NCBI RefSeq assembly: GCF_010820565.1
Contig: NZ_JAAIJQ010000001.1
Span: 1 to 64,000, forward strand
Length of the DNA stretch: 64,000 nucleotides
Direction of reading: 5' to 3'
Source of the DNA: Thiorhodococcus minor
Lineage (GTDB): Bacteria > Pseudomonadota > Gammaproteobacteria > Chromatiales > Chromatiaceae
In this document: positions 56,785-64,000 of the stretch, in pieces
How the letters are laid out: every line of letters begins with the position of its first letter
Numbering within the stretch: the first letter of the stretch is position 1
Translations under genes and position numbers: made by a program
Notes under the pieces: generated by a model
What the model was told of the DNA's origin: nothing
Databases searched by the model: none
What the model saw: the letters and a program-made list of their open reading frames with translations, nothing else

Positions 56785-57639
56785 ATGTCCCTGCTCGTCA
56801 ACGCCCTCGTGATTGCCGACACCCTCATCCGCCAGGACGCCCAGGGTCGCTATGGTCTCAACGACCTGCACCGCGCGGCCGGTGGCGCCAAGCGCAACCA
56901 GCCCTCTGACTGGCTGCGTCAGCCGCAGACCCAGGGCTTGATCGCTGCTATCCAGGCCGCCGAGTCAACTCCGGGAATTCCCGGAGTTAATCAGAATCAA
57001 CCGCTTAGCAGCGTCCCAGGCGCGCCTGCAACTGGCGGTGGGATCGACGTCTGCAAGGAGCTGGTCTATGGCTATGCCATGTGGATCAGCCCGGCCTTTC
57101 ACCTCCAGGTGATTCGGGCCTATGACGCCTTGGTTCGGGACACCTCGGCCGGCAAGACCAGGTTGCCGGAGGCGCTGAGTGCCAACACCCAGTTCAGTCC
57201 GCATACCCGTGAATTCCGCGCTGCCTGCACCCTGGCGCGCGCCGTGGGCTTGCGTGGCAATCAGGCGGTCCTCGCTGCCAACCGCGCCTATCGCCAGGCG
57301 ACCGGAGTCGACGTACTGGAGTTGCTGGAGACGACCCATCTGCCGGCCGACTCGCGTGGGCAGACCTATACCCCGACCGAGCTTGGTCAACAGCGGATCC
57401 CGGCGCAGTCGGCCCGGCAGATGAATCACGCCCTGCAGGCGGCTGGGCTGCAGACACGGGATGCGCAGGGCCGTTGGGTAGCGACCGAGGCGGGCACCTT
57501 GTTGTGCGAGTGGAGCGATACCGGCAAGCGGCACAGCGACGGGACACCCGTGAAGCAGCTCAAGTGGTTCGCCGAGGTGCTGGAGCGACTTCAGGGCACG
57601 CCGCAGCAGGCAATGCCCGCCGAGGCGCAGACGCATTGA
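56785..57639 (+). CDS. KilA-N domain protein inside the transfer region
   Basis: 284 residues. KilA-N domain in the first 120: IADTLIRQDAQGRYGLNDLH, RAAGGAKRNQPSDWLRQPQT, KELVYGYAMWISPAFHLQVI, RAYDALV. The C-terminal part (about 190-260) resembles phage antirepressor-type domains: TPTELGQQRIPAQSARQMNH, ALQAAGLQTRDAQGRWVATE. KilA-N proteins are DNA-binding factors of phages and large DNA viruses. Presence between traD and the DUF4400 gene is not part of the core transfer set, so this is likely an acquired regulatory or anti-repressor gene. GGAG at 56772 supports ATG 56785. Confidence 0.85.
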   Translation: MSLLVNALVIADTLIRQDAQGRYGLNDLHRAAGGAKRNQPSDWLRQPQTQGLIAAIQAAESTPGIPGVNQNQPLSSVPGAPATGGGIDVCKELVYGYAMWISPAFHLQVIRAYDALVRDTSAGKTRLPEALSANTQFSPHTREFRAACTLARAVGLRGNQAVLAANRAYRQATGVDVLELLETTHLPADSRGQTYTPTELGQQRIPAQSARQMNHALQAAGLQTRDAQGRWVATEAGTLLCEWSDTGKRHSDGTPVKQLKWFAEVLERLQGTPQQAMPAEAQTH

Positions 57640-57660
57640 GTCGGGGGCTGTGTCGAGCCG

Positions 57661-58302
57661 ATGGCCGAGCCTTCCGACCACGACGCCACGCCGATGCTCG
57701 CCCTCCTGCGGTGGGTGCTGCTGCTCCTGGTGCTGGGCGCGTTCGGGCTCGTCTGGATCCCGGCCGACTGGCCGGTGAGGGTGCTGGCTGTGGAGCGACA
57801 CTGGTGCCTGAGCGGTCTCGGCACAGTGACAGGGCCGGCGGTGCTTCAACAGGCAGCGCGCTGGTCGGCCGAGTCAGATGCTGACCACGTCAGCGAGCCG
57901 ACAGTTTCTGCTTCGATCGAGCTTAAATGGCTGATCGGTGTGGACGCCGCCTCCTGGGGCGCAGGTTGGAGCGCCGATCGGCTGGCCCTGCTCACGGCGA
58001 TGCATGAGCTGCTGATCCTGCGTCTGACGCTCCTCGCCGCCTGGGGGCCGGCGCTGCTGATGCTCCTGGCTGCCGCCGTCCTCGACGGTCACTGGTGGTG
58101 GCGTATCCGTCAATGCGGCTTCGACTACCCGAGTCCCATCGGCCGGCAGGCGAGCGCGACCGGCGCAGGGCTGCTGATCCTCGTGCTGGTCCTGGAGCTT
58201 GGTCTTCCTGTCCCCTTGCATCCCTGTTTATTGCCGATCGGTGTGGTGATGGCTGCCGTCCTCATCGCCACCGGGATCCGGCATCTGCCCAAGCAGCTAT
58301 AA
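57661..58302 (+). CDS. DUF4400 / integrating conjugative element membrane protein
   Basis: 213 residues with four probable membrane helices (about 12-32, 112-135, 160-178, 188-207). The pattern HELLILRLTLLAAWGPALLM and LDGHWWWRIRQCGFDYPSPI is typical of DUF4400 proteins that accompany TraD in SXT-like and PFGI-like elements. Probably assists the coupling protein or channel; exact function unknown. Starts 21 bases after the KilA-N gene. Confidence 0.85.
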   Translation: MAEPSDHDATPMLALLRWVLLLLVLGAFGLVWIPADWPVRVLAVERHWCLSGLGTVTGPAVLQQAARWSAESDADHVSEPTVSASIELKWLIGVDAASWGAGWSADRLALLTAMHELLILRLTLLAAWGPALLMLLAAAVLDGHWWWRIRQCGFDYPSPIGRQASATGAGLLILVLVLELGLPVPLHPCLLPIGVVMAAVLIATGIRHLPKQL

Positions 58303-58367
58303 GCCTTGAAAGTCGATCGAAAGGGTCTTATTGGCTCTGACGGATCTGTCGAAGCCTCTGATTCGTC

Positions 58368-58397
58368 TCGAAAACGGTCCTGCTTTCGACGGACCGT
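58368..58397. promoter_or_regulatory. Operator candidate upstream of traL
   Basis: TCGAAAACGGTCC (58368-58380), identical to 52603-52615, faces GGACCGT (58391-58397). It lies 75 bases before the traL start, in a 170-base gap that probably holds the promoter of the mating-pair operon. Confidence 0.6.
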
Positions 58398-58472
58398 AGT
58401 CGCCTGACAGCCGCATGCGATTCCGGCAAGGTAGCGCCATCCGACTCCGCTGACCCGCATCCAGGAGCCCCG

Positions 58473-58754
58473 ATGGCCACGCTCGAGCTGCCGCGTCATG
58501 TCGATGATCCGCCCAATCTGTTGCTGTGGCGCATCGACGATCTGGTGCCCTTCTTCCTGATGCTGGTGATCGGGATCCTGATCAATCAGACGACGCTCTT
58601 CATCCTGCTCGGTCTACTGGTGACGCGCGGCTATGGCCGCTTTCGCGAGAGCCGTGCCGATGGCTTTGCGCTGCATGCCCTCTACTGGAGCGGGCTGATG
58701 CCACTGCGCCATCGCACCACCCCCAATCCCTACAGCCGTTGCTACCTGCCATGA
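58473..58754 (+). CDS. traL: Type IV conjugative transfer system protein TraL
   Basis: 93 residues, VirB3-like, with one long hydrophobic segment (LVPFFLMLVIGILINQTTLF, LLGLLVTRG). Begins MATLELPRHVDDPPNLLLWR and ends in the typical MPLRHRTTPNPYSRCYLP. AGGAG precedes ATG 58473. First gene of the mating-pair-formation operon; overlaps traE by four bases. Confidence 0.92.
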   Translation: MATLELPRHVDDPPNLLLWRIDDLVPFFLMLVIGILINQTTLFILLGLLVTRGYGRFRESRADGFALHALYWSGLMPLRHRTTPNPYSRCYLP

Positions 58755-59437
58755 CCTTGGCCCGCTTTCGTCAGACCTGGCAGTGGCTGGTGGCGGAGAA
58801 CCGCTTCCACCGCGGACTCGGCGTCGTCCTGCTCGGGACCAATCTGCTCACCCTGATCGCGCTGCTGCAGGCCGAGCGCACCGTGGTGCTGGTGCCGCCG
58901 ATCCTGGAAAATCAGGTCAACGTCGCCCGCGACCGCGCGAGCCAGGACGTCAAGGAGGCCTGGGCGCTGTTCGTCACCGAGCTGCTCGGCAACGTCACGC
59001 CGAGCAATGCGCCCTATCTGCGCAAGACCCTGGAGCCGCTCTTGAGTCCCGCGCTGCGCCGCGCCATTGCCGACGCACTCGATGCCCAGGTCGAGGCCCT
59101 GCGCCGCGATCAGGTGAGCGTGCGCTTCGAGCCCAAGCGCATCCACTACGACGCCGCCCGCGATCGCGTCCTCATCAGTGGCAAGCAAATCAGCACCGGC
59201 CCGGCCGCAGCCCCGGTCACGCGCCCACGGCTCTACGAAGTGCGGGTCGCCTTTCGCCACTACCGCCCGACCATCACCCACCTCAATGCCTACCAGACAC
59301 TGCGCGAGCGCACGGCGGAGACGTCCGAGGGTGAGGCGTCGGTGTGGGAGGAGGGCGCCGCGGACACCACCGATTGGGTGCCGGATGCCACGCTGAGCGC
59401 AGCATCCACGTCATCCAGTTCAACCGACACCCCCTGA
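58751..59437 (+). CDS. traE: Type IV conjugative transfer system protein TraE
   Basis: 228-residue VirB8-like inner-membrane protein. One N-terminal helix (RGLGVVLLGTNLLTLIALLQ), then a periplasmic domain with TVVLVPPILENQVNVARDRA and SDAYLR-like NAPYLRKTLEPLLSP. The C-terminal 40 residues are Ser/Thr-rich. The start is ATG 58751, whose ATGA overlaps the traL stop; the open frame upstream belongs to another reading. Confidence 0.92.
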   Translation: MTLARFRQTWQWLVAENRFHRGLGVVLLGTNLLTLIALLQAERTVVLVPPILENQVNVARDRASQDVKEAWALFVTELLGNVTPSNAPYLRKTLEPLLSPALRRAIADALDAQVEALRRDQVSVRFEPKRIHYDAARDRVLISGKQISTGPAAAPVTRPRLYEVRVAFRHYRPTITHLNAYQTLRERTAETSEGEASVWEEGAADTTDWVPDATLSAASTSSSSTDTP

Positions 59438-59478
59438 CTCCAGGCCGCCCATCCGCCTGAACGAACGAGGATTGCCCG

Positions 59479-60447
59479 ATGCATGGTCACCACCCTTCGC
59501 TGCCCCAGCGTCTCCATCCGCTCACGTGCGCGGTGTGTTTGATTCTGGCTGGGACTGGATCCCCAATCCTGGCCGAGGAGGATCCAGGGATTGCACTGCC
59601 GCCCGTACCCGATACGCTGATCGATGGGACGCGTGACCTTCAGTCAGATCAAGTTCCAGGTGTCGGTTCCGGCGCAGCGGGGAAAGGGCATTCGACCTTG
59701 GCCCAACCGAGCCACCTCGAAGTCGGCCCGGTGACCTTGAACGTCACCCCCGGCGTCAACGTCCTGGTCGAGATCGCCATCGACCAGCTCAACCGCATCC
59801 TCACCCCCTTCCCGAATCCGCAGGTGCGCACCGTCGCCGAGGCGAGCACCAGTGTCGACGGCTCGGCGGTCTATCTGGCGACCTCCAGCGAGGTGCCGAT
59901 CACCCTCTTTATCAGCGATGCCTCGGATCCCAACCATGCCCTATCGCTGACACTCGCCCCACGACGCATCCCGCCGCGCGAGCTGCGCCTGGTGCTGACC
60001 GATCCCTTGCCGCTTCCGTCCCAGACGGCATCGGCAACGGTGCCACCGGGCGCGAGCGCGCCGGAGTACGTCGAGCGTCTCACCGAGGCGATGCGCGCCC
60101 TGGCCCGTGAGGAGCTGCCGGAGGGCTACCGTCTGCGCCCGGCACGGCCGGATGAATCGGTCGACTGCGTGCAGGATGGGCTCGAGACGCGTCGGGGACA
60201 GGTGCTCGAGGGGCAGGACGTCGCGCTCGTCACCGCCTTGGTTCGCAATGTCTCCGCCGCGCGTCTGGAGATCGAGGAGCGCGCCTGTCGCGCGCAGGGT
60301 GAGGACGAGACGGTGGCCGTGGCGGCCTGGCCGCAGGTCTGGCTGGAGCCCGGTGAGATGGTGGAGCTCTATCTGGCCGTGCGTCCAACGCCGCCCGAGC
60401 GCGTGCATCCGCCGCGCCCCTCGTTGCTCGGCGCGGAGCGCCGCTAG
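59479..60447 (+). CDS. traK: Type F conjugative outer-membrane-associated protein TraK
   Basis: 322-residue VirB9-like secretin-domain protein. Signal peptide MHGHHPSLPQRLHPLTCAVC, then LILAGTGSPILAEE with likely cleavage after ILA. The mature domain has LNVTPGVNVLVEIAIDQLNR and SVDGSAVYLATSSEVPITLF, with a C-terminal domain containing AREELPEGYRLRPARPDESV. Forms the outer-membrane core with TraV and TraB. GAGG lies eight bases before the ATG. The traB start follows immediately. Confidence 0.9.
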   Translation: MHGHHPSLPQRLHPLTCAVCLILAGTGSPILAEEDPGIALPPVPDTLIDGTRDLQSDQVPGVGSGAAGKGHSTLAQPSHLEVGPVTLNVTPGVNVLVEIAIDQLNRILTPFPNPQVRTVAEASTSVDGSAVYLATSSEVPITLFISDASDPNHALSLTLAPRRIPPRELRLVLTDPLPLPSQTASATVPPGASAPEYVERLTEAMRALAREELPEGYRLRPARPDESVDCVQDGLETRRGQVLEGQDVALVTALVRNVSAARLEIEERACRAQGEDETVAVAAWPQVWLEPGEMVELYLAVRPTPPERVHPPRPSLLGAERR

Positions 60448-61785
60448 ATGCCCGTGACGCTCGATTCGACCTGGGGACGGCTATCACCCAATCTGCGCCG
60501 TGGCCTGGTGATCGCCGGCGTGCTTGGTGGCATCGCCGGCATCCTGGTGCTGGCCTTCGGTGATCCCGAGCCACGCGCGGTGCGCGAGCAGCGGGCGCGT
60601 GAGCAGCTGACCCGCACCCTGCTGACCGATGTCGATCCTCGCTCACTGGGCATCGACGGCCTGGCGCGGCGCCTCGAGCGCCTGGAGCAGCAGCTCGCCG
60701 CGACCGTCGGTGCCGTCGACAAACAAGACGCCAGCGGGGCGCGCGCGGTCGACCGCGAGATGGCCGCGCTGCGAGAGGCGCAGGCCGCGCAGATCGCGGA
60801 GCTGCAACGCCAAATCGAGGCCCTCAAGGGCACGCTGGAGGCCACGCCTCAGGTACCGCCGCGTCAGCCTCCGCAGGATCGCCGTGTGTCCAAGCCGGAG
60901 TCGGCGACACCGCCCGCCCTGGACGACCCCGCGCTCTTTGCACCGCCCAGTCGTCAATCGCCGGCGAACGATGGACAGGGCGCCGTCACTGGGCTGGCGC
61001 CCAAGCGCCAAGCCAGCGGCTCACGCGGAGCTGAGCTGAAGATCCGCGTTGTCGGTCAGGAACCAGCGTCTGGGCAAACGGCTGCTCCACATGCCAAGGT
61101 CTCTGCAGCAGATCCCGCCACCGAGCAGGTGATGATCCCCGCCGGATCCATCCTGCGCGGTGTCCTGCTCTCCGGTATGGATGCCCCGACCGGCGTGCAG
61201 GCCCGGCGCGACCCCTATCCGGCCCTGGTGCGCCTTAAGCATGCGGCCATCCTCCCCAACCGCTTCCGCTCCGACGTGCGCGAGTGCTTCGTGCTGGTCG
61301 CCGGCTACGGTGAGCTCTCGAGCGAGCGCGCCTTCCTGCGCACCGAGACGGTGACCTGCGTGCGCCGCGACGGCGGCGTGATCGAGATCCCCCTCGACGG
61401 CTATGCCGTCGGTGAGGACGGCAAGGTGGGTTTGCGCGGGCGTCTGGTCTCCAAGCAGGGCCAGGTCATCGCGCGCGCCATGCAGGTCGCCTTCCTCGAG
61501 GGCGTGGCGCAGGTCTTCAACAAGACGCCGGTGTCGGTCATCAGCACGCGCTCCGACGGCAGCGTCCAGTACCAGGACCTACTCTCCGGGGATTCATTGC
61601 AGGCGGCCGCGGTCAGCGGCACCGGCAAGACCCTCGATCGGCTCGCCCAGTATTACCTCGACATGGCCGAGGAGATCTTCCCGGTGATCGAGATCGACGC
61701 CGGCCGTCCGATCGAGCTGATCCTCAACCGCGGCGCGAGCCTGCAGCTGCGCGCCCCGCGTGCCTCGCGTGGACGGCGGCGCTGA
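60448..61785 (+). CDS. traB: Type F conjugative channel protein TraB (VirB10-like)
   Basis: 445-residue channel-spanning protein: inner-membrane helix (RRGLVIAGVLGGIAGILVLA, about 17-36), a coiled coil and a proline-rich periplasmic linker (about 80-215), then a VirB10/TrbI beta-barrel domain with MIPAGSILRGVLLSGMDAPT, LPNRFRSDVRECFVLVAGYG and GRLVSKQGQVIARAMQVAFL. Shares no gap with traK (ATG directly after the stop), so it is translated from the same message. Confidence 0.94.
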   Translation: MPVTLDSTWGRLSPNLRRGLVIAGVLGGIAGILVLAFGDPEPRAVREQRAREQLTRTLLTDVDPRSLGIDGLARRLERLEQQLAATVGAVDKQDASGARAVDREMAALREAQAAQIAELQRQIEALKGTLEATPQVPPRQPPQDRRVSKPESATPPALDDPALFAPPSRQSPANDGQGAVTGLAPKRQASGSRGAELKIRVVGQEPASGQTAAPHAKVSAADPATEQVMIPAGSILRGVLLSGMDAPTGVQARRDPYPALVRLKHAAILPNRFRSDVRECFVLVAGYGELSSERAFLRTETVTCVRRDGGVIEIPLDGYAVGEDGKVGLRGRLVSKQGQVIARAMQVAFLEGVAQVFNKTPVSVISTRSDGSVQYQDLLSGDSLQAAAVSGTGKTLDRLAQYYLDMAEEIFPVIEIDAGRPIELILNRGASLQLRAPRASRGRRR

Positions 61786-61828
61786 GCGCGTGAGCCGACC
61801 GTCACACCTGATTCAAGGAGCCATCTGC

Positions 61829-62602
61829 ATGTGTCCCTCTCATCCCTCTTCAGAGACGACGTGGCGTCTGCTGCTGACGGTAACCCTAAACCTGCCGTTG
61901 GGGTCGGTCCTCGCTGAGCCCGCTCCAGCCGATGTCCAGCCCAGCGACCTCGCCGGCCTGATGCAGGGCATCGGCGGCATGCGCCGCCTGCCGGTGTCGG
62001 GGGTGCAGATGGTGCAATCCGGCGATCAGGTCTTTTTCGTCTCGGCCAACGGGCGCTATGCCTTCCTGGGGCTGGGCTTCGATCTGTGGCACGGGACGCG
62101 GCTGACCTCGCTCGCCGAGGCCGACCGACTGATGCAGCGCATCGACCGCTCGCGCCTGAAGCTCGCCGGCGAGGATCTGGGCGCGCTCGATCTGGGGACA
62201 GGCGACGGTGAGGTGCTGGTGTTCGTCGACCCGCGCTGTCCACAGTGTGCGGCGCTGCTCGATCGCATCCGGGCGCTGTCGGAAGTCGTGCTCAAGACCT
62301 ATCGGTTTCGATTGATCCCGCTGCCGGTCTTGAGCCAGGCCTCTCAGCGCGAGGTCCTGGCGCTGAACTGTCTGGCCGAGACCGATCAGCCGGGCGCAAT
62401 CGCGGCCCTGTTGGAGCACCGGACCGACGTACTCTCACCCGCGACTGGACGTTGTGGTCAGGGGCCGATCCAGCGCGCCTTGGTGACGGCCCATCTGCTC
62501 GGCATCGAGCGGGTTCCCTTCCTGATCGCCCCGGACGGGCGTCTGCAATCCGGGGCGCCGGCCGATCTGAGCGCCTGGCTTGCGGGCGAGGAGGGCGCAT
62601 GA
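61829..62602 (+). CDS. DsbC-like periplasmic disulfide isomerase of the transfer operon
   Basis: 257 residues. Signal peptide TWRLLLTVTLNLPLGSVLAE, an N-terminal dimerisation-like region (LPVSGVQMVQSGDQVFFVSA), and a thioredoxin-like domain with active site CPQC in VLVFVDPRCPQCAALL. It has the cis-Pro in ERVPFLIAPDGR. Probably folds Cys-containing channel proteins. Start ATG 61829 with AAGGAG at 61815-61820; the frame is open upstream inside traB but has no signal. It overlaps traV by four bases. In the SXT and IncC maps I recall, dsbC lies after traA; here it is between traB and traV. Confidence 0.87.
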   Translation: MCPSHPSSETTWRLLLTVTLNLPLGSVLAEPAPADVQPSDLAGLMQGIGGMRRLPVSGVQMVQSGDQVFFVSANGRYAFLGLGFDLWHGTRLTSLAEADRLMQRIDRSRLKLAGEDLGALDLGTGDGEVLVFVDPRCPQCAALLDRIRALSEVVLKTYRFRLIPLPVLSQASQREVLALNCLAETDQPGAIAALLEHRTDVLSPATGRCGQGPIQRALVTAHLLGIERVPFLIAPDGRLQSGAPADLSAWLAGEEGA

Positions 62603-63324
62603 GCCGCTCATCCGCGCCATCATTGTCCCTCCTGATCACCGCGCTGCTTGCGACCGGCGCGACCAGCGGCTGCGGCTCCCTTGCGCTGGGCAAGGGCACC
62701 TTCAGCTGTGCGGGGCATCCGAGTCACCCGATGTGTCTGCCGACCTCCAAGGTCTATGCACTGACCGAATCGAGCGCGCCGCTCCAGGCCGTTGATGAGG
62801 CGCCAGAGCCCGATGCGCACATCGGTTTCCGCGCAGAGACCGAGACGGTCGCGGAGGCTGAGCCGACCGCGTTGGAGCTGTTCACCGGCGCGGCGACGCC
62901 TGAGCCGCGCCCGCGCTTCAAGCGCAAGACGTCGGCGCCTGAGCCCGATCTGCAGCCACCGCCGCGCTTGCCCGATGGCCTGGAGCCGTTTCCCGGCATT
63001 GCGGACGAAGACCTGCTGCTGCCGCGCTCCACCGACCCGCTGCCGCTGCGTCTGCCTGCCCAAGTCATGCGCCTCTGGCTCGCGCCCTGGGAGGATGACC
63101 GCGGCGACCTACACGCCAGCGGCTACGTCTTCACCGAGATCGCCCCGCGCACCTGGACTCTGGCCGAGGGGCCGAGTCGCTTCTCCAACGCCGTGCTCCG
63201 ACCCCTGCAGGTCGCCGAGCGCCGCGCCCAGCCAGGCGAACAAGCGACCAGGCGCTCAGCGCCGTCTGCCGGTCTCACTGACCGGATTCCGAACGCCACC
63301 CCGACCCCAAGGAGTCAACCATGA
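62599..63324 (+). CDS. traV: Type IV conjugative transfer system lipoprotein TraV
   Basis: 241-residue outer-membrane lipoprotein (VirB7-like, longer). Lipoprotein signal SLLITALLATGATSGCGSLA with lipobox TSGC, then FSCAGHPSHPMCLPTSKVYA with the conserved Cys and Gly-rich beginning of TraV. C-terminus: LPAQVMRLWLAPWEDDRGDL, HASGYVFTEIAPRTW. The ATGA start overlaps the dsbC-like stop and the end overlaps traA. Confidence 0.92.
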   Translation: MSRSSAPSLSLLITALLATGATSGCGSLALGKGTFSCAGHPSHPMCLPTSKVYALTESSAPLQAVDEAPEPDAHIGFRAETETVAEAEPTALELFTGAATPEPRPRFKRKTSAPEPDLQPPPRLPDGLEPFPGIADEDLLLPRSTDPLPLRLPAQVMRLWLAPWEDDRGDLHASGYVFTEIAPRTWTLAEGPSRFSNAVLRPLQVAERRAQPGEQATRRSAPSAGLTDRIPNATPTPRSQP

Positions 63325-63650
63325 CACGCACCACCACCAAGACCGCCGGCTGGATCCTCATCCTCGGCACTGCCCTCCTGCCGCTGCTCGCCGTGGCGGG
63401 CACTGGGGGCAGCCTCGAGGGCAGCGAGTTCGAGGAGATCTACACCCTGCTGCAGGGCTGGATGACCGGCTTCCTCGGCAAGGTCATCGCCATCGCCTTC
63501 ATCCTCGTCGGCCTGGTCGCCGGCGTCATGCGCCAGTCGATCATGGGCTTCGTGGTTGGCGTGGCGGCGGGTGTCGGCATGCTGGTCGCCCCCGGCGTCA
63601 TCGACAACATGTATGGCGCGACCCTGCCGCTGGTGGTGGCCGTGCCCTGA
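63321..63650 (+). CDS. traA: Conjugative pilin TraA-like
   Basis: 109-residue precursor. A long leader with a hydrophobic stretch (AGWILILGTALLPLLAVAGT, about 9-28), an acidic segment SLEGSEFEEIYTLLQGWMTG and two further hydrophobic helices (KVIAIAFILVGLVAGVMRQS; GFVVGVAAGVGMLVAPG). The organisation fits F-type/SXT TraA pilins. The ATGA start overlaps the traV stop. Confidence 0.86.
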   Translation: MTRTTTKTAGWILILGTALLPLLAVAGTGGSLEGSEFEEIYTLLQGWMTGFLGKVIAIAFILVGLVAGVMRQSIMGFVVGVAAGVGMLVAPGVIDNMYGATLPLVVAVP

Positions 63651-63739
63651 TCACCTTTTGCGCGTTGCACGTTCCTGTGCCCATGCGTTGACCAGCCTCC
63701 CCGGCTGAGTCCGGGCCGGCAACGGCCCATCCTCTTCTG

Positions 63740-63772
63740 ATCGTCGCCCCTTCACCGCGATCGGGCGACGAT
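63740..63772 (+). terminator. Hairpin downstream of traA, no T-run
   Basis: ATCGTCGCCC (63740-63749) and GGGCGACGAT (63763-63772) form a perfect 10-bp stem, 90 bases after traA and 14 before the next start. Could stabilise the pilin message or attenuate read-through to traC-side genes. Confidence 0.5.
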
Positions 63773-63785
63773 GCGAGTCGCTTCC

Positions 63786-64000
63786 ATGACGCATCGATTC
63801 GATTTCAGGTTTCACCTGCAAGCCCAGAACGGCCAGCGGCGGCACTATCTGTCGGTCCCCAGGGGCGTGTTCCAATCCTTCATCCGCTTGCCGGTGCAGG
63901 CGCGCGATGCAACGCTTGAGCGCGCCTTGGCCTCGGTTCAGGGACGCGCACGCGTGCTGGTCTGCGACGCCAACCGCGTCCTGCTCAATCCCTGTCATCC
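63786..64000 (+). CDS. Uncharacterised gene following traA, cut by the window edge
   Basis: An open frame from ATG 63786 to the end, 71 residues visible: MTHRFDFRFHLQAQNGQRRH, YLSVPRGVFQSFIRLPVQAR. No signal peptide or membrane segment is seen. In SXT-like elements one or two small genes separate traA from dsbC or traC; this may be one of them. No family recognised from the visible part. Confidence 0.6.
   Translation, partial: MTHRFDFRFHLQAQNGQRRHYLSVPRGVFQSFIRLPVQARDATLERALASVQGRARVLVCDANRVLLNPCH

Larger units (their letters stand above)
31628..64000. mobile_element. Integrative and conjugative element, MobH relaxase / F-type T4SS, right end outside window
   Basis: Everything right of tRNA-Pro fits an ICE: topoisomerase III with extra zinc ribbons, a repressor divergent from an AlpA-like regulator, a primase/DUF3987 protein, a UvrD-like helicase, cargo, then relaxase, coupling protein and the traL-E-K-B-dsbC-V-A segment of an F-type transfer system. 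Relaxase and TraD sizes (730 and 612) are close to those of SXT/R391 elements. No integrase, traC, traW, traU, traN, traF, traH or traG is seen; they should follow beyond 64000. The exact left boundary was inferred from the tRNA. Confidence 0.82.

Overview
The window is high-GC DNA from a motile, flagellated gammaproteobacterium. The conserved run thrS-infC-rpmI-rplT-pheS-pheT-ihfA-merR followed by a tRNA-Pro gene, the sigma28-style flagellin promoters, an AcuI/YhdH oxidoreductase, and the many intergenic repeats with GTAGGTTGGGC or GTAGGGTGGAC arms all resemble Chromatiaceae (purple sulfur bacteria). That placement is inference from pattern recognition; no search was run.

Bases 1-31627 look like host chromosome. 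1-7.4 kb is a flagellar filament cluster: the tail of an OGT-type glycosyltransferase, fliC (flagellin with an enlarged, internally repeated variable region), flaG, fliD (also with a duplicated module), an unnamed small gene and fliS. 7.8-13.8 kb holds signalling genes: a diguanylate cyclase, a methyl-accepting chemotaxis protein, and a soluble hybrid histidine kinase on the minus strand, separated by about three tandem copies of a 298-bp repeat. 14.2-19.4 kb is a minus-strand ABC transporter operon of the GldA/GldF-GldG/DUF4340 type. 19.4-21.9 kb is repeat-rich (a five-copy 159-bp tandem repeat and two heptamer arrays in opposite orientation) around an acuI-like gene. Then come class I fumarate hydratase, tRNA-Val, the translation operon and tRNA-Pro(GGG).

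From the 3' end of tRNA-Pro to the right edge the sequence reads as the left part of an integrative and conjugative element (ICE). Its genes are a topoisomerase III, a tandem-HTH repressor divergent from an AlpA-like regulator, a structured noncoding stretch, a DUF3987/primase protein, a low-complexity protein whose gene carries 11 exact copies of a heptamer in two opposed blocks, a UvrD-like helicase, cargo, and then a MobH-type relaxase (TraI), TraD and an F-type mating-pair-formation operon (traL, E, K, B, dsbC, traV, traA, continuing off the window). No integrase is visible; it and the other attachment site should lie beyond the right edge.

The cargo between helicase and relaxase is the most interesting part. 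It includes a 1700-residue single-gene protein with a PD-(D/E)XK/Cap4-like nuclease N-terminus, a P-loop STAND-like NTPase core and about 1200 residues of probable helical repeats: a candidate antiphage sensor-effector of the Avs kind. Next to it is a WGR / SDR / SixA / exported methyltransferase operon whose SDR gene is split by an IS21-family insertion. Inverted pairs of a GAAA(A)CGGTCC motif sit just upstream of the WGR operon, traI and traL and may be the operators that co-ordinate transfer.
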